A DNA stretch of 64,000 nucleotides. Source: Balanoglossus misakiensis (Eukaryota > Hemichordata). Within the stretch, counting starts at the first letter, position 1. Each line of letters starts with the position of its first letter. Shown piece by piece: positions 16,081 through 28,629 of the stretch. The position numbers and the translations under genes were made by a program. Below the pieces are notes generated by a model that was not told the DNA's origin, made no database searches, and saw only the letters and a program-made list of their open reading frames with translations. The stretch spans positions 5,456,001 through 5,520,000 of the forward strand of contig CM082597.2 of NCBI GenBank assembly GCA_040954595.2. Direction: 5' to 3'.

Positions 16081-17700
16081 ACCTCATGTAAATCATCCAG
16101 AAATGTCAATTTTTCGACTTCGCGAAATTTCAGAATTTGGTGGTTTTTTGATAAAAACCATGGGTTATAGCTCATGAAAATCATCCAAGAAATGTCAATT
16201 TTCCGACCTCGCGAAATTTCAGAATTTGGTGGTTTTTTGATAAAAACCATGGGTTATAGCTCATGAAAATCATCCAGAAATGTCAATTTTCCGACCTCGC
16301 GAAATTTCAGAATTTGGTGGTTTTTTGATAAAAACCATGGGTTATAGCTCATGAAAACCATCCAGAAATGTCAATTTTTCGACCTCGCGAAATTTCAAAA
16401 TTTGGTGGTTTTTTGATAAAAACCATGGGTTATAGCTCATGAAAATCATCCAGAAATGTCAATTTTTCGACCTCGCGAAATTTCAAAATTTGGTGGTTTT
16501 TTGATAAAAACCATGGGTTATAGCTCATGAAAATCACCCAGAAATGTCAATTTTTCGACCTCGCGAAATTTCAGAATTTGGTGGTTTTTTGATAAAAACC
16601 ATGGGTTATAGCTCATGAAAATCATCCAGAAATGTCAATTTTTCGACCTCGTGAAATTTCAGAATTTGGTGGTTTTTTGATAAAAACCATGGGTTATAGC
16701 TCATGAAAATCATCCAGAAATGTCAATTTTTCGACCTCGTGAAATTTCACAATTTGGTGGTTTTTTGATAAAAACCATGGGTTATAGCTCATGAAAATCA
16801 TCCAGAAATGTCAATTTTTCGACCTTGCGAAATTTCACAATTTGGTGGTTTTTTGATAAAAACCATGGGTTATAGCTCATGAAAATCATCCAGAAATGTC
16901 AATTTTTCGACCTCGCGAAATTTCAGAATTTGGTGGTTTTTTGATAAAAACCATGGGTTATAGCTCATGAAAATCATCCAGAAATGTCAATTTTCCGACC
17001 TCGCGAAATTTCAGAATTTGGTGGTTTTTTGATAAAAACCATGGGTTATAGCTCATGAAAATCATCCAGAAATGTCAATTTTCCGACCTCGCGAAATTTC
17101 AGAATTTGGTGGTTTTTTGATAAAAACCATGGGTTATAGCTCATGAAAATCATCCAGAAATGTCAATTTTTCGACCTCGTGAAATTTCAGAATTTGGTGG
17201 TTTTTTGATAAAAACCATGGGTTATAGCTCATGAAAATCATCCAGAAATGTCAATTTTCCGACCTCGCGAAATTTCAGAATTTGGTGGTTTTTTGATAAA
17301 AACCATGGGTTATAGCTCATGAAAATCATCCAGAAATGTCAATTTTCCGACCTCGCGAAATTTCAGAATTTGGTGGTTTTTTGATAAAAACCATGGGTTA
17401 TAGCTCATGAAAATCATCCAGAAATGTCAATTTTCCGATTTCGCGAAATTTCAGAATTTGGTGGTTTTTTGATAAAAACCATGGGTTATAGCTCATGAAA
17501 ATCATCCAGAAATGTCAATTTTCCGACCTCGCGAAATTTCAGAATTTGGTGGTTTTTTGATAAAAACCATGGGTTATAGCTCATGAAAATCATCCAGAAA
17601 TGTCAATTTTTCGACTTCGCGAAATTTCAGAATTTGGTGGTTTTTTGATAAAAACCATGGGTTATACCTCATGTAAATCATCCAGAAATGTCAATTTTTC
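16081..17700. repeat. Higher-order repeat within satellite (18-monomer)
   Basis: The rare variant acctcatgtaaatcatccag occurs at 16,081 and again at 17,666. The offset is 1,585 bp, which is 18 x 88 plus the one extra base visible at 16,187. Neighbouring variants (gatttcgcg, gacctcgtg, gaccttgcg) repeat in the same order. This marks duplication of a block of about 18 monomers. Confidence 0.8.
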
Positions 17701-19419
17701 GACTTCGCGAAATTTCAGAATTTGGTGGTTTTTTGATAAAAACCATGGGTTATAGCTCATGAAAATCATCCAGAAATGTCAATTTTCCGACCTCGCGAAA
17801 TTTCAGAATTTGGTGGTTTTTTGATAAAAACCATGGGTTATAGCTCATGAAAATCATCCAGAAATGTCAATTTTCCGACCTCGCGAAATTTCAGAATTTG
17901 GTGGTTTTTTGATAAAAACCATGGGTTATAGCTCATGAAAATCATCCAGAAATGTCAATTTTCCGATCTCGCGAAATTTCAGAATTTGGTGGTTTTTTGA
18001 TAAAAACCATGGGTTATAGCTCATGAAAATCATCCAGAAATGTCAATTTTCCGACCTCGCGAAATTTCAGAATTTGGTGGTTTTTTGATAAAAACCATGG
18101 GTTATAGCTCATGAAAATCATCCAGAAATGTCAATTTTCCGACCTCGCGAAATTTCAGAATTTAGTGGTTTTTTGATAAAAACCATGGGTTATAGCTCAT
18201 GAAAATCATCCAGAAATGTCAATTTTCCGATTTCGCGAAATTTCAGAATTTGGTGGTTTTTTGATAAAAACCATGGGTTATAGCTCATGAAAATCATCCA
18301 GAAATGTCAATTTTTCGACCTCGTGAAATTTCAGAATTTGGTGGTTTTTTGATAAAAACCATGGGTTATAGCTCATGAAAATCATCCAGAAATGTCAATT
18401 TTTCGACCTTGCGAAATTTCAGAATTTGGTGGTTTTTTGATAAAAACCATGGGTTATAGCTCATGAAAATCATCCAGAAATGTCAATTTTTCGACCTCGC
18501 GAAATTTCAGAATTTGGTGGTTTTTTGATAAAAACCATGGGTTATAGCTCATGAAAATCATCCAGAAATGTCAATTTTCCGACCTCGCGAAATTTCAGAA
18601 TTTGGTGGTTTTTTGATAAAAACCATGGGTTATAGCTCATGAAAATCATCCAGAAATGTCAATTTTCCGACCTCGCGAAATTTCAGAATTTGGTGGTTTT
18701 TTGATAAAAGCCATGGGTTATAGCTCATGAAAATCATCCAGAAATGTCAATTTTCCGATTTCGCGAAATTTCAGAATTTGGTGGTTTTTTGATAAAAACC
18801 ATGGGTTATAGCTCATGAAAATCATCCAGAAATGTCAATTTTCCGACCTCGCGAAATTTCAGAATTTGGTGATTTTTTGATAAAAAACATGGGTTATAGC
18901 TCATGAAAATCATCCAGAAATGTCAATTTTCCGACCTCGCGAAATATCAGAATTTGGTGGTTTTTTGATAAAAACCATGGGTTATAGCTCATGAAAATCA
19001 TCCAGAAATGTCAATTTTCCGACCTCGCGAAATATCAGAATTTGGTGGTTTTTTGATAAAAACCATGGGTTATAGCTCATGAAAATCATCCAGAAATGTC
19101 AATTTTTCGACTTCGCGAAATTTCAGAATTTGGTGGTTTTTTGATAAAAACCATGGGTTATAGCTCATGTAAATCATCCAGAAATGTCAATTTTTCGACT
19201 TCGCGAAATTTCAGAATTTGGTGGTTTTTTGATAAAAACCATGGGTTATAGCTCATGAAAATCATCCAGAAATGTCAATTTTCCGACCTCGCGAAATTTC
19301 AGAATTTGGTGGTTTTTTGATAAAAACCATGGGTTATAGCTCATGAAAATCATCCAGAAATGTCAATTTTCCGACCTCGCGAAATTTCAGAATTTGGTGG
19401 TTTTTTGATAAAAACCATG

Positions 19420-21100
19420 TGTTATAGCTCATGAAAATCATCCATAAATGTCAATTTTCCGACCTCGCGAAATTTCAGAATTTGGTGATTTTTTGATAAA
19501 AACCATGGGTTATAGCTCATGAAAATCATCCAGAAATGTCAATTTTCCGATCTCGCGAAATTTCAGAATTTGGTGGTTTTTTGATAAAAACCATGGGTTA
19601 TAGCTCATGAAAATCATCCAGAAATGTCAATTTTCCGATCTCGCGAAATTTCAGAATTTGGTGGTTTTTTGATAAAAACCATGGGTTATAGCTCATGAAA
19701 ATCATCCAGAAATGTCAATTTTCCGACCTCGCGAAATTTCAGAATTTGGTGGTTTTTTGATAAAAACCATGGGTTATAGCTCATGAAAATCATCCAGAAA
19801 TGTCAATTTTTCGACCTCGCGAAATTTCAGAATTTGGTGGTTTTTTGATAAAAACCATGGGTTATAGCTCATGAAAATCATCCAGAAATGTCAATTTTCC
19901 GACCTCGCGAAATTTCAGAAGTTGGTGGTTTTTTGATAAAAACCATGGGTTATAGCTCATGAAAATCATCCAGAAATGTCAATTTTCCGATCTCGCGAAA
20001 TTTCAGAATTTGGTGGTTTTTTGATAAAAACCATGGGTTATAGCTCATGAAAATCATCCAGAAATGTCAATTTTCCGATCTCGCGAAATTTCAGAATTTG
20101 GTGGTTTTTTGATAAAAACCATGGGTTATAGCTCATGTAAATCATCCAGAAATGTCAATTTTTCGACTTCGCGAAATTTCAGAATTTGGTGGTTTTTTGA
20201 TAAAAACCATGGGTTATAGCTCATGAAAATCATCCAGAAATGTCAATTTTCCGACCTCGCGAAATTTCAGAATTTGGTGGTTTTTTGATAAAAACCATGG
20301 GTTATAGCTCATGAAAATCATCCAGAAATGTCAATTTTCCGACCTCGCGAAATTTCAGAATTTGGTGGTTTTTTGATAAAAACCATGTGTTATAGCTCAT
20401 GAAAATCATCCAGAAATGTCAATTTTCCGACCTCGCGAAATTTCAGAATTTGGTGATTTTTTGATAAAAACCATGGGTTATAGCTCATGAAAATCATCCA
20501 GAAATGTCAATTTTCCGATCTCGCGAAATTTCAGAATTTGGTGGTTTTTTGATAAAAACCATGGGTTATAGCTCATGAAAATCATCCAGAAATGTCAATT
20601 TTCCGATCTCGCGAAATTTCAGAATTTGGTGGTTTTTTGATAAAAACCATGGGTTATAGCTCATGAAAATCATCCAGAAATGTCAATTTTCCGACCTCGC
20701 GAAATTTCAGAATTTGGTGGTTTTTTGATAAAAACCATGGGTTATAGCTCATGAAAATCATCCAGAAATGTCAATTTTTCGACCTCGCGAAATTTCAGAA
20801 TTTGGTGGTTTTTTGATAAAAACCATGGGTTATAGCTCATGAAAATCATCCAGAAATGTCAATTTTCCGACCTCGCGAAATTTCAGAAGTTGGTGGTTTT
20901 TTGATAAAAACCATGGGTTATAGCTCATGAAAATCATCCAGAAATGTCAATTTTCCGATCTCGCGAAATTTCAGAATTTGGTGGTTTTTTGATAAAAACC
21001 ATGGGTTATAGCTCATGAAAATCATCCAGAAATGTCAATTTTCCGATCTCGCGAAATTTCAGAATTTGGTGGTTTTTTGATAAAAACCATGGGTTATAGC
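19420..21100. repeat. Higher-order repeat within satellite (11-monomer)
   Basis: The variant catgtgttatag occurs at 19,420 and 20,388, and agaagttggtgg near 19,921 and 20,889. Both offsets are 968 bp, exactly 11 x 88. A block of 11 monomers has therefore been duplicated in tandem. Confidence 0.85.
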
Positions 21101-24100
21101 TCATGAAAATCATCCAGAAATGTCAATTTTTCGACCTCGCGAAATTTCAGAATTTGGTGGTTTTTTGATAAAAACCATGGGTTATAGCTCATGAAAATCA
21201 TCCAGAAATGTCAATTTTCCGATCTCGCGAAATTTCAGAATTTGGTGGTTTTTTGATAAAAACCATGGGTTATAGCTCATGAAAATCATCCAGAAATGTC
21301 AATTTTCCGACCTCGCGAAATTTCAGAATTTGGTGGTTTTTTGATAAAAACCATGGGTTATAGCTCATGAAAATCATCCAGAAATGTCAATTTTTCGACC
21401 TCGCGAAATTTCAAAATTTGGTGGTTTTTTGATAAAAACCATGGGTTATAGCTCATGAAAATCATCCAGAAATGTCAATTTTTCGACCTCGCGAAATTTC
21501 AGAATTTGGTGTTTTTTTTGATAAAAACCATGGGTTATAGCTCATGAAAATCATCCAGAAATGTCAATGTTTCGACCTCGCGAAATTTCAGAATTTGGTG
21601 GTTTTTTGATAAAAACCATGGGTTATAGCTCATGAAAATCATCCAGAAATGTCAATTTTCCGACCTCGCGAAATTTCAGAATTTGGTGGTTTTTTGATAA
21701 AAACCATGGGTTATAGCTCATGAAAATCATCCAGAAATGTCAATTTTTCGACCTCGCGAAATTTCAGAATTTGGTGGTTTTTTGATAAAAACCATGGGTT
21801 ATAGCTCATGAAAATCATCCAGAAATGTCAATTTTCCGACCTCGCGAAATTTCAGAATTTGGTGCTTTTGATAAAAACCATGGGTTATAGCTCATGAAAA
21901 TCATCCAGAAATGTCAATTTTCCGATCTCGCGAAATTTCAGAATTTGGTGGTTTTTTGATAAAAAACCATGGGTTATAGCTCATGAAAATCATCCAGAAA
22001 TGTCAATTTTCCGATCTCGCGAAATTTCAGAATTTGGTGTTTTTTTGATAAAAACCATGGGTTATAGCTCATGAAAATCATCCAGAAATGTCAATTTTCC
22101 GATCTCGCGAAATTTCAGAATTTGGTTGTTTTTTGATAAAAACCATGGGTTATAGCTCATGAAAATCATCCAGAAATGTCAATTTTCCAACCTCGCGAAA
22201 TTTCAGAATTTGGTGGTTTTTTGATAAAAACTATGGGTTATACCTCATGAAAATCATCCAGAAATGTCAATTTTCCGATCTCGCGAAATTTCAGAATTTG
22301 GTGGTTTTTTGATAAAAACCATGGGTTATAGCTCATGAAAATCATCCAGAAATGTCAATTTTCCGATCTCGCGAAATTTCAGAATTTGGTGGTTTTTTGA
22401 TAAAAACCATGGGTTATAGCTCATGAAAATCATCCAGAAATGTCAATTTTCCGATCTCGCGAAATTTCAGAATTTGGTGGTTTTTTGATAAAAACCATGG
22501 GTTATAGCTCATGAAAATCATCCAGAAATGTCAATTTTTCGACTTCGCGAAATTTCAGAATTTGGTGGTTTTTTGATAAAAACCATGGGTTATAGCTCAT
22601 GAAAATCATCCAGAAATGTCAATTTTCCGATCTCGCGAAATTTCAGAATTTGGTGGTTTTTTGATAAAAACCATGGGTTATAGCTCATGAAAATCATCCA
22701 GAAATGTCAATTTTCCGATTTCGCGAAATTTCAGAATTTGGTGGTTTTTTGATAAAAACCATGGGTTATAGCTCATGAAAATCATCCAGAAATGTCAATT
22801 TTTCGACCTCGTGAAATTTCAGAATTTGGTGGTTTTTTGATAAAAACCATGGGTTATAGCTCATGAAAATCATCCAGAAATGTCAATTTTCCGACCTCGC
22901 GAAATTTCAGAATTTGGTGGTTTTTTGATAAAAACCATGGGTTATAGCTCATGAAAATCATCCAGAAATGTCAATTTTCCGATTTCGCGAAATTTCAGAA
23001 TTTGGTGGTTTTTTGATAAAAACCATGGGTTATAGCTCATGAAAATCATCCAGAAATGTCAATTTTCCGACCTCGCGAAATTTCAGAATTTGGTGGTTTT
23101 TTGATAAAAAACATGGGTTATAGCTCATGAAAATCATCCAGAAATGTCAATTTTCCGATCTCGCGAAATTTCAGAATTTGGTGGTTTTTTGATAAAAACC
23201 ATGGGTTATAGCTCATGAAAATCATCCAGAAATGTCAATTTTCCGATCTCGCGAAATTTCAGAATTTGGTGGTTTTTTGATAAAAACCATGGGTTATAGC
23301 TCATGAAAATCATCCAGAAATGTCAATTTTCCGACCTCGCGAAATTTCAGAATTTGGTGGTTTTTTGATAAAAACCATGGGTTATAGCTCATGAAAATCA
23401 TCCAGAAATGTCAATTTTCCGACCTCGCGAAATTTCAGAATTTGGTGGTTTTTTGATAAAAACCATGGGTTATAGCTCATGAAAATCATCCAGAAATGTC
23501 AATTTTCCGACCTCGCGAAATTTCAGAATTTGGTGGTTTTTTGATAAAAACCATGGGTTATAGCTCATGAAAATCATCCAGAAATGTCAATTTTCCGACC
23601 TCGCGAAATTTCAGAATTTTGTGGTTTTTTGATAAAAACCATGGGTTATAGCTCATGAAAATCATCCAGAAATGTCAATTTTCCGATCTCGCGAAATTTC
23701 AGAATTTGGTGGTTTTTTGATAAAAACCATGGGTTATAGCTCATGAAAATCATCCAGAAATGTCAATTTTCCGACCTCGCGAAATTTCAGAATTTGGTGG
23801 TTTTTTGATAAAAACCATGGGTTATAGCTCATGAAAATCATCCAGAAATGTCAATTTTTCGACCTCGCGAAATTTCAGAATTTGGTGGTTTTTTGATAAA
23901 AACCATGGGTTATAGCTCATGAAAATCATCCAGAAATGTCAATTTTCCGACCTCGCGAAATTTCAGAATTTGGTGGTTTTTTGATAAAAACCATGGGTTA
24001 TAGCTCATGAAAATCATCCAGAAATGTCAATTTTCCGACCTCGCGAAATTTCAGAATTTGGTGGTTTTTTGATAAAAACCATGGGTTATAGCTCATGAAA

Positions 24101-24460
24101 ATCATCCAGAAATGTCAATTTTTCGACTTCGCGAAATTTCAGAATTTGGTGGTTTTTTGATAAAAACCATGGGTTATAGCTCATGAAAATCATCCAGAAA
24201 TGTCAATTTTCCGACCTCGCGAAATTTCAGAATTTGGTGGTTTTTTGATAAAAACCATGGGTTATAGCTCATGAAAATCATCCAGAAATGTCAATTTTCC
24301 GACCTCGCGAAATTTCAGAATTTGGTGGTTTTTTGATAAAAACCATGGGTTATAGCTCATGAAAATCATCCAGAAATGTCCATTTTCCGACCTCGCGAAA
24401 TTTCAGAATTTGGTGGTTTTTTGATAAAAACCATGGGTTATAGCTCATGAAAATCATCCA

Positions 24461-25855
24461 CATTTTGACCACATTTTGAAATTTCGCGAAGTCAAAAAAT
24501 TGACATTTCTGGACCATTTTCATGAGCTATAACCCATGGTTTTTATCAAAAAATGACCACATTTTGAAATTTCGCGAAGTCGAAAAATTGACATTTCTGG
24601 ACCATTTTCATGAGCTATAACCCATGGTTTTTATCAAAAATGACCACATTTTGAAATTTCGCGAAGTCGAAAAATTGACATTTCTGGACCATTTTCATGA
24701 GCTATAACCCATGGTTTTTATCAAAAAATGACCACATTTTGAAATTTCGCGAAGTCGAAAAATTGACATTTCTGGACCATTTTCATGAGCTATTACCCAT
24801 GGTTTTTACCAAAAAATGATTACATTTTGAAATTTCGCGAAGTCGAAAAATTGACATTTCTGGACCATTTTCATGAGCTATAACCCATGGTTTTTATCAA
24901 AAAATGACCACATTTTAAAATTTCGCGAAGTCGAAAAATTGACATTTCTGGACCATTTTCATGAGCTCTTACCCAAGGTTTTTATCAAAAAATGACCACA
25001 TTTTGAAATTTCGCGAAGTCGAAAAATTGACATTTCTGGACCATTTTCATGAGCTATAACCCATGGTTTTTATCAAAAAATGACCACATTTTGAAATTTC
25101 GCGAAGTCAAAAAATTGACATTTCTGGACCATTTTCATGAGCTATAACCCATGGTTTTTATCAAAAAATGACCACATTTTGAAATTTCGCGAAGTCGAAA
25201 AATTGACATTTCTGGATGATTTTCATGAGCTATAACCCATGGTTTTTATCAAAAAATGACCACATTTTGAAATTTCGCGAAGTCGAAAAATTGACATTTC
25301 TGGACGATTTTCATGAGCTATAACCCATGGTTTTTATCAAAAAATGACCACATTTTGAAATTTCGCGAAGTCGAAAAATTGACATTTCTGGACGATTTTC
25401 ATGAGCTATAACCCATGGTTTTTATCAAAAAATGACCACATTTTGAAATTTCGCGAAGTCGAAAAATTGACATTTCTGGACGATTTTCATGAGCTATAAC
25501 CCATGGTTTTTATCAAAAAATGACCACATTTTGAAATTTCGCGAAGTCGAAAAATTGACATTTCTGGATGATTTTCATGAGCTATAACCCATGGTTTTTG
25601 TCGGAAAATGAAGAAATTTTGAAAACTCGCAAAGTCGAAAAATTGTCTTTTTTGGATGATTTTCATGAGCTATAACCCATGGTTTTTGTCGAAATATGAA
25701 GAAATTTTGAAAACTCGCAAAGTCGAAAAATTGTCTTTTTTGGATGATTTTCATGAGCTATAACCCATGGTTTTTGTCGAAATATGAAGAAATTTTGAAA
25801 ACTCGCAAAGTCGAAAAATTGTCTTTTTTGGATGATTTTCATGAAAGCGAAGTTT
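24461..25855 (+). repeat. 88-bp satellite array, second forward block with diverged edge
   Basis: The orientation flips back at about 24,460. Around 16 monomers follow, nearly all of the class with atgaccacattttg and gcgaagtcga. The last three (from about 25,588) are clearly diverged, with tttttgtcg, aaaactcgcaaagtcg and ttgtcttttttgg, but keep the 88-bp spacing. The array ends at about 25,855 against unique DNA and a TG microsatellite. Confidence 0.97.
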
Positions 25856-25877
25856 CAAAATTTCTTCATTTAAAAAA

Positions 25878-25878
<1 letters not shown>

Positions 25879-25913
<35 letters not shown>
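25879..25913. repeat. (TG)n microsatellite
   Basis: Pure TG dinucleotide run of about 17 units directly after the satellite edge. It separates the satellite field from unique sequence. Confidence 0.97.
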
Positions 25914-25914
<1 letters not shown>

Positions 25915-26336
25915 CCCGGACAAAATGAAAAAGGGGCGTATCATTCATCTTGCGAAAATGACAGATGCAGAACGTATAGCCATGTTGCCAGGGTATAACA
26001 ACATTGTCTACGGTATTTAGGTGGGTATCAATCATTCACGAGTAAAAACAATATTTATGAACGCGGGAAAAGGTCAATTTAGAGTCGTCTGGAACAAGAA
26101 TTTCGCATGCGTGTCACCTTATCTCTATTGCGGCTAGAGGTTGCCAACCTTTATTTGAACCCTGGATGTAAAATGCAAATGATGCGAGTTCCGATGTGTT
26201 CATTGGAGCAGAAAAGGTTACCAGGAGTCACGTGTTCACCAAACACGACCTGGTCCCTGGTATTACTAATACATGTGTCGAATTGAGACAAGGTCACTAG
26301 TTGTTGAAATCAGTGAACGTATTCAGCAGAAGAAAC

Positions 26337-28328
26337 ATGGCTGCTCCGGAACTGTACAGTTTTGTGGATGTATTTCTTGTACTGCTGATTGCTTTTTTGA
26401 TCGCAGTTTGGTTCTTTGGCCGGTATAATCATAATCTACCACCAGGTCCCTGGGGATTGCCTATTATTGGGTGTTTATTCCGTCTCGGTGGAAGACCTTA
26501 CAAAACGTTCAACGAGTGGGCCAAAATCTATGGCGACGTGTTCAGCGTACGGCTGGGGACGGAACTGGTAGTGGTACTGAACAGCCACCAAGCCATCAAG
26601 GATGCTTTCGTCAAAAAAGCGTCACAGTTCTCATCTCGGCCTCAAGGTAGAAGCTATACAATCTCAAGAAATAAAGGTAAACTTTAAATCCGTATAATTG
26701 CTGGTGTTCTGTCAGGCGGACAATAGAGGTGATTTGAAATCCTTGACGTTCAAGACCCATTTCCGTATCATATCAAGAGTTGGTGACTATGGCGTGAAAT
26801 GTCACCGATCGGCTGATATTTCACACTAAACGTGGTGATGTTCACGTTAAACGTCACTAGGAGGAGGTTATACCTGCATGCGCATATGTTAAATTATCGT
26901 ACTAGTATAAACCATTTATCAATCGTTCGTATGTGTGTTATTATTTTTCTGTGTTCCTCCAGGAATCATCAGTTGTCTCTGGCCAGTGTGTAGAGACCTC
27001 AGAAAACTATTTACTCATATTCTGAAAGATCTTGGAATGGCAAAACGCGCGACCGAACAGCGAATTCACGAAGAAAACGAATATCTCGTCAGCAGCCTTC
27101 GAGAATTAAACGGTGAACCGACAGATTTGAAGCACCTCGTTATGGAAGCGGTTTCTAACATCACATGCAACTTGGTTTTCGGACACAGGTTTGAGTACAA
27201 TGACGACGATTTTAGACGTTTATTACGACTGGTTTCAAAGATTGATGAAGATTTTGAGGCGTCGACTTTGGTTACATTTTTCCCGTTCTTGTGGCGTACG
27301 CCCATGCCATTGGCGAAGAGACTTCGCCGTTCTCGCCGCGAGGTGTACGAGTACATGAAGAACGTCATCGACAAACACCGCTTGAAGAGTCCGGATGACC
27401 GTAGCCGAGAATCGGTCATAGACGCCTTCTTGCAGCTCGAAAAGGAGTATCGTGAACATCCAACATCAGACAACGTTTCACCTGAAGTCTTTGACGACCC
27501 CGAACACATTCGACAGTCAGTGGCGCACCTCTTCCTTGCAGGGACATCCACAACATCGATAACCCTCCGCTGGGGTCTGCTGTACTTATGCCTGAACCAG
27601 GATGTGCAGGAGAAATGCTTTCAGGAAATCAAAGATGTCGTCGGGCTGGACACTGCCCCAACGTTCGCTGAGAAAACCAAACTACCCTACCTAGAAGCCG
27701 TGTCGCTGGAGATCCAGAGAATGGCGTCCATTTCCCCGCTAGGCTTGCCTCGTGCACCTCACCAGGATGCGGACCTGTATGGCTACACTATTCCAAAAGG
27801 AACGATGATCTTCGCCAACCTGTGGGCCGTCCACAAGACTTCGCGCTACTGGGCGAATCCAGAAATGTTTGATCCTTCTCGCTTTTTGGATGAAAATGGC
27901 AAGGTTGTTAACAGAGAGAAGATTATCCCATTTTCAATCGGTGAGTAGTATACACATGCAATGTTATATCCCCAATAATTTCACCTGACGACTAAGATTT
28001 GAATCATATGCTTCATCTAGTTCTCACATGTTAAAAGGGCAAGTTTGTGTAATTTGAGGTATTTTATTCAGAATTTTTATTTTGTATACAAACCTTACCA
28101 AAAATTCTGAATTTTCTCACTGTTTGTCTTTTTTTTACTCCAGGTGGCAGAGACTGCATCGGTTCAGGACTTGCCAAGATGGAAATATTCCTCTTTCTGT
28201 CTCGATGGATTCAAGAATTCAAGTTCAAGTTACCCGATGGCGAACCTATTCCACCACTGGAAGGGAAACTTGCAAGTTTAATTGAGCCAGAAAGTCATAA
28301 AATTGTGGCCTTGAAACGCAAAGAGTAA
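26337..28328 (+). CDS. Cytochrome P450, CYP2-like (microsomal), 3 exons, 500 aa
   Basis: Exons 26337-26676, 26963-27940 and 28144-28328, all joined at phase 1 with GT-AG borders, give 500 codons and a stop. The ATG at 26337 (gaaacATGG) is preferred over the upstream TTG because it precedes a normal N-terminal membrane anchor (residues about 10-28) and the proline hinge PPGPWG (35-40). Family marks seen: I-helix AGTSTT (306-311), K-helix ExxR as E363/R366, the PxRF meander in FDPSRF, and the heme-binding loop FSIGGRDCIG (437-446) with ligand C444. The family oxidises lipophilic substrates at the ER using P450 reductase; the substrate here cannot be read. Oddities: the I-helix acid is Ser309, and the C-helix Trp position appears to be Cys123. 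Only three exons are used, where many CYP2 genes have about nine. The frame is intact, so I read it as a gene, not a pseudogene. Confidence 0.92.
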
Positions 28329-28338
28329 GGATACTTAA

Positions 28339-28625
28339 AGCCCCAATAATAAATCTAATTTTGCAGAAATGGTACTATAATTGACTTGGCCGTTTAGTAT
28401 ACAAACATATTATCAAGCTTTGTCAGTGGCTGTTCACTCAAACATGAAAGTTAAATATTAAATGGACGCAGTGCATGTTTATGCAACTGCCCATTACAAG
28501 AGTATGCGAACAATGGTATTGAAAACCCTACGGTCAAAATAGTGTAATTTATTGATTTAGGATATGAAGTAGATTGTAATACTTTATCAGTGATAAATAT
28601 GGTAAAAGCGGCAGCTATTGGGGCT
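28339..28625. mobile_element. TTAA-flanked MITE in the P450 3' region
   Basis: A 287-bp segment bounded by the perfect 10-bp inverted repeat agccccaata (28339-28348) and tattggggct (28616-28625). TTAA lies immediately outside each end (28335-28338 and 28626-28629). A TTAA target duplication with short terminal inverted repeats and no coding capacity is typical of piggyBac-type nonautonomous elements. The assignment is by structure only. Confidence 0.65.
28348..28353 (+). terminator. Candidate poly(A) signal AATAAA of the P450 gene
   Basis: AATAAA lies 20 bp after the P450 stop codon, inside the left end of the TTAA-flanked MITE. If used, the transcript end would be supplied by the inserted element. 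Confidence 0.4.
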
Positions 28626-28629
28626 TTAA

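Larger units (their letters stand above)
3399..24460 (-). repeat. 88-bp satellite array, inverted block
   Basis: The same 88-bp monomer in reverse complement, about 239 copies without interruption by other sequence. The switch is at about 3,399, where a forward ccatggtttttatcaaaaa abuts the reverse form. Most monomers differ by 0-4 substitutions. Rare 1-2 bp indels (near 4,911, 6,288, 7,538, 16,190 and 21,512) and one short truncation near 11,234 are visible. Shared variants recur at multiples of 88, showing segmental amplification inside the block. Confidence 0.98.

Noticed and set aside
1-25855. CRISPR-like array or coding repeat protein in the 88-bp field
   Set aside because: The whole 88-bp unit repeats with no unique spacers, and the period is not a multiple of 3. 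Short ORFs such as those at 10115-10383 are chance frames of the satellite.
27066-27551. 161-codon ORF antisense to P450 exon 2
   Set aside because: It is the shadow of the P450 coding exon. The sense strand carries all P450 motifs.
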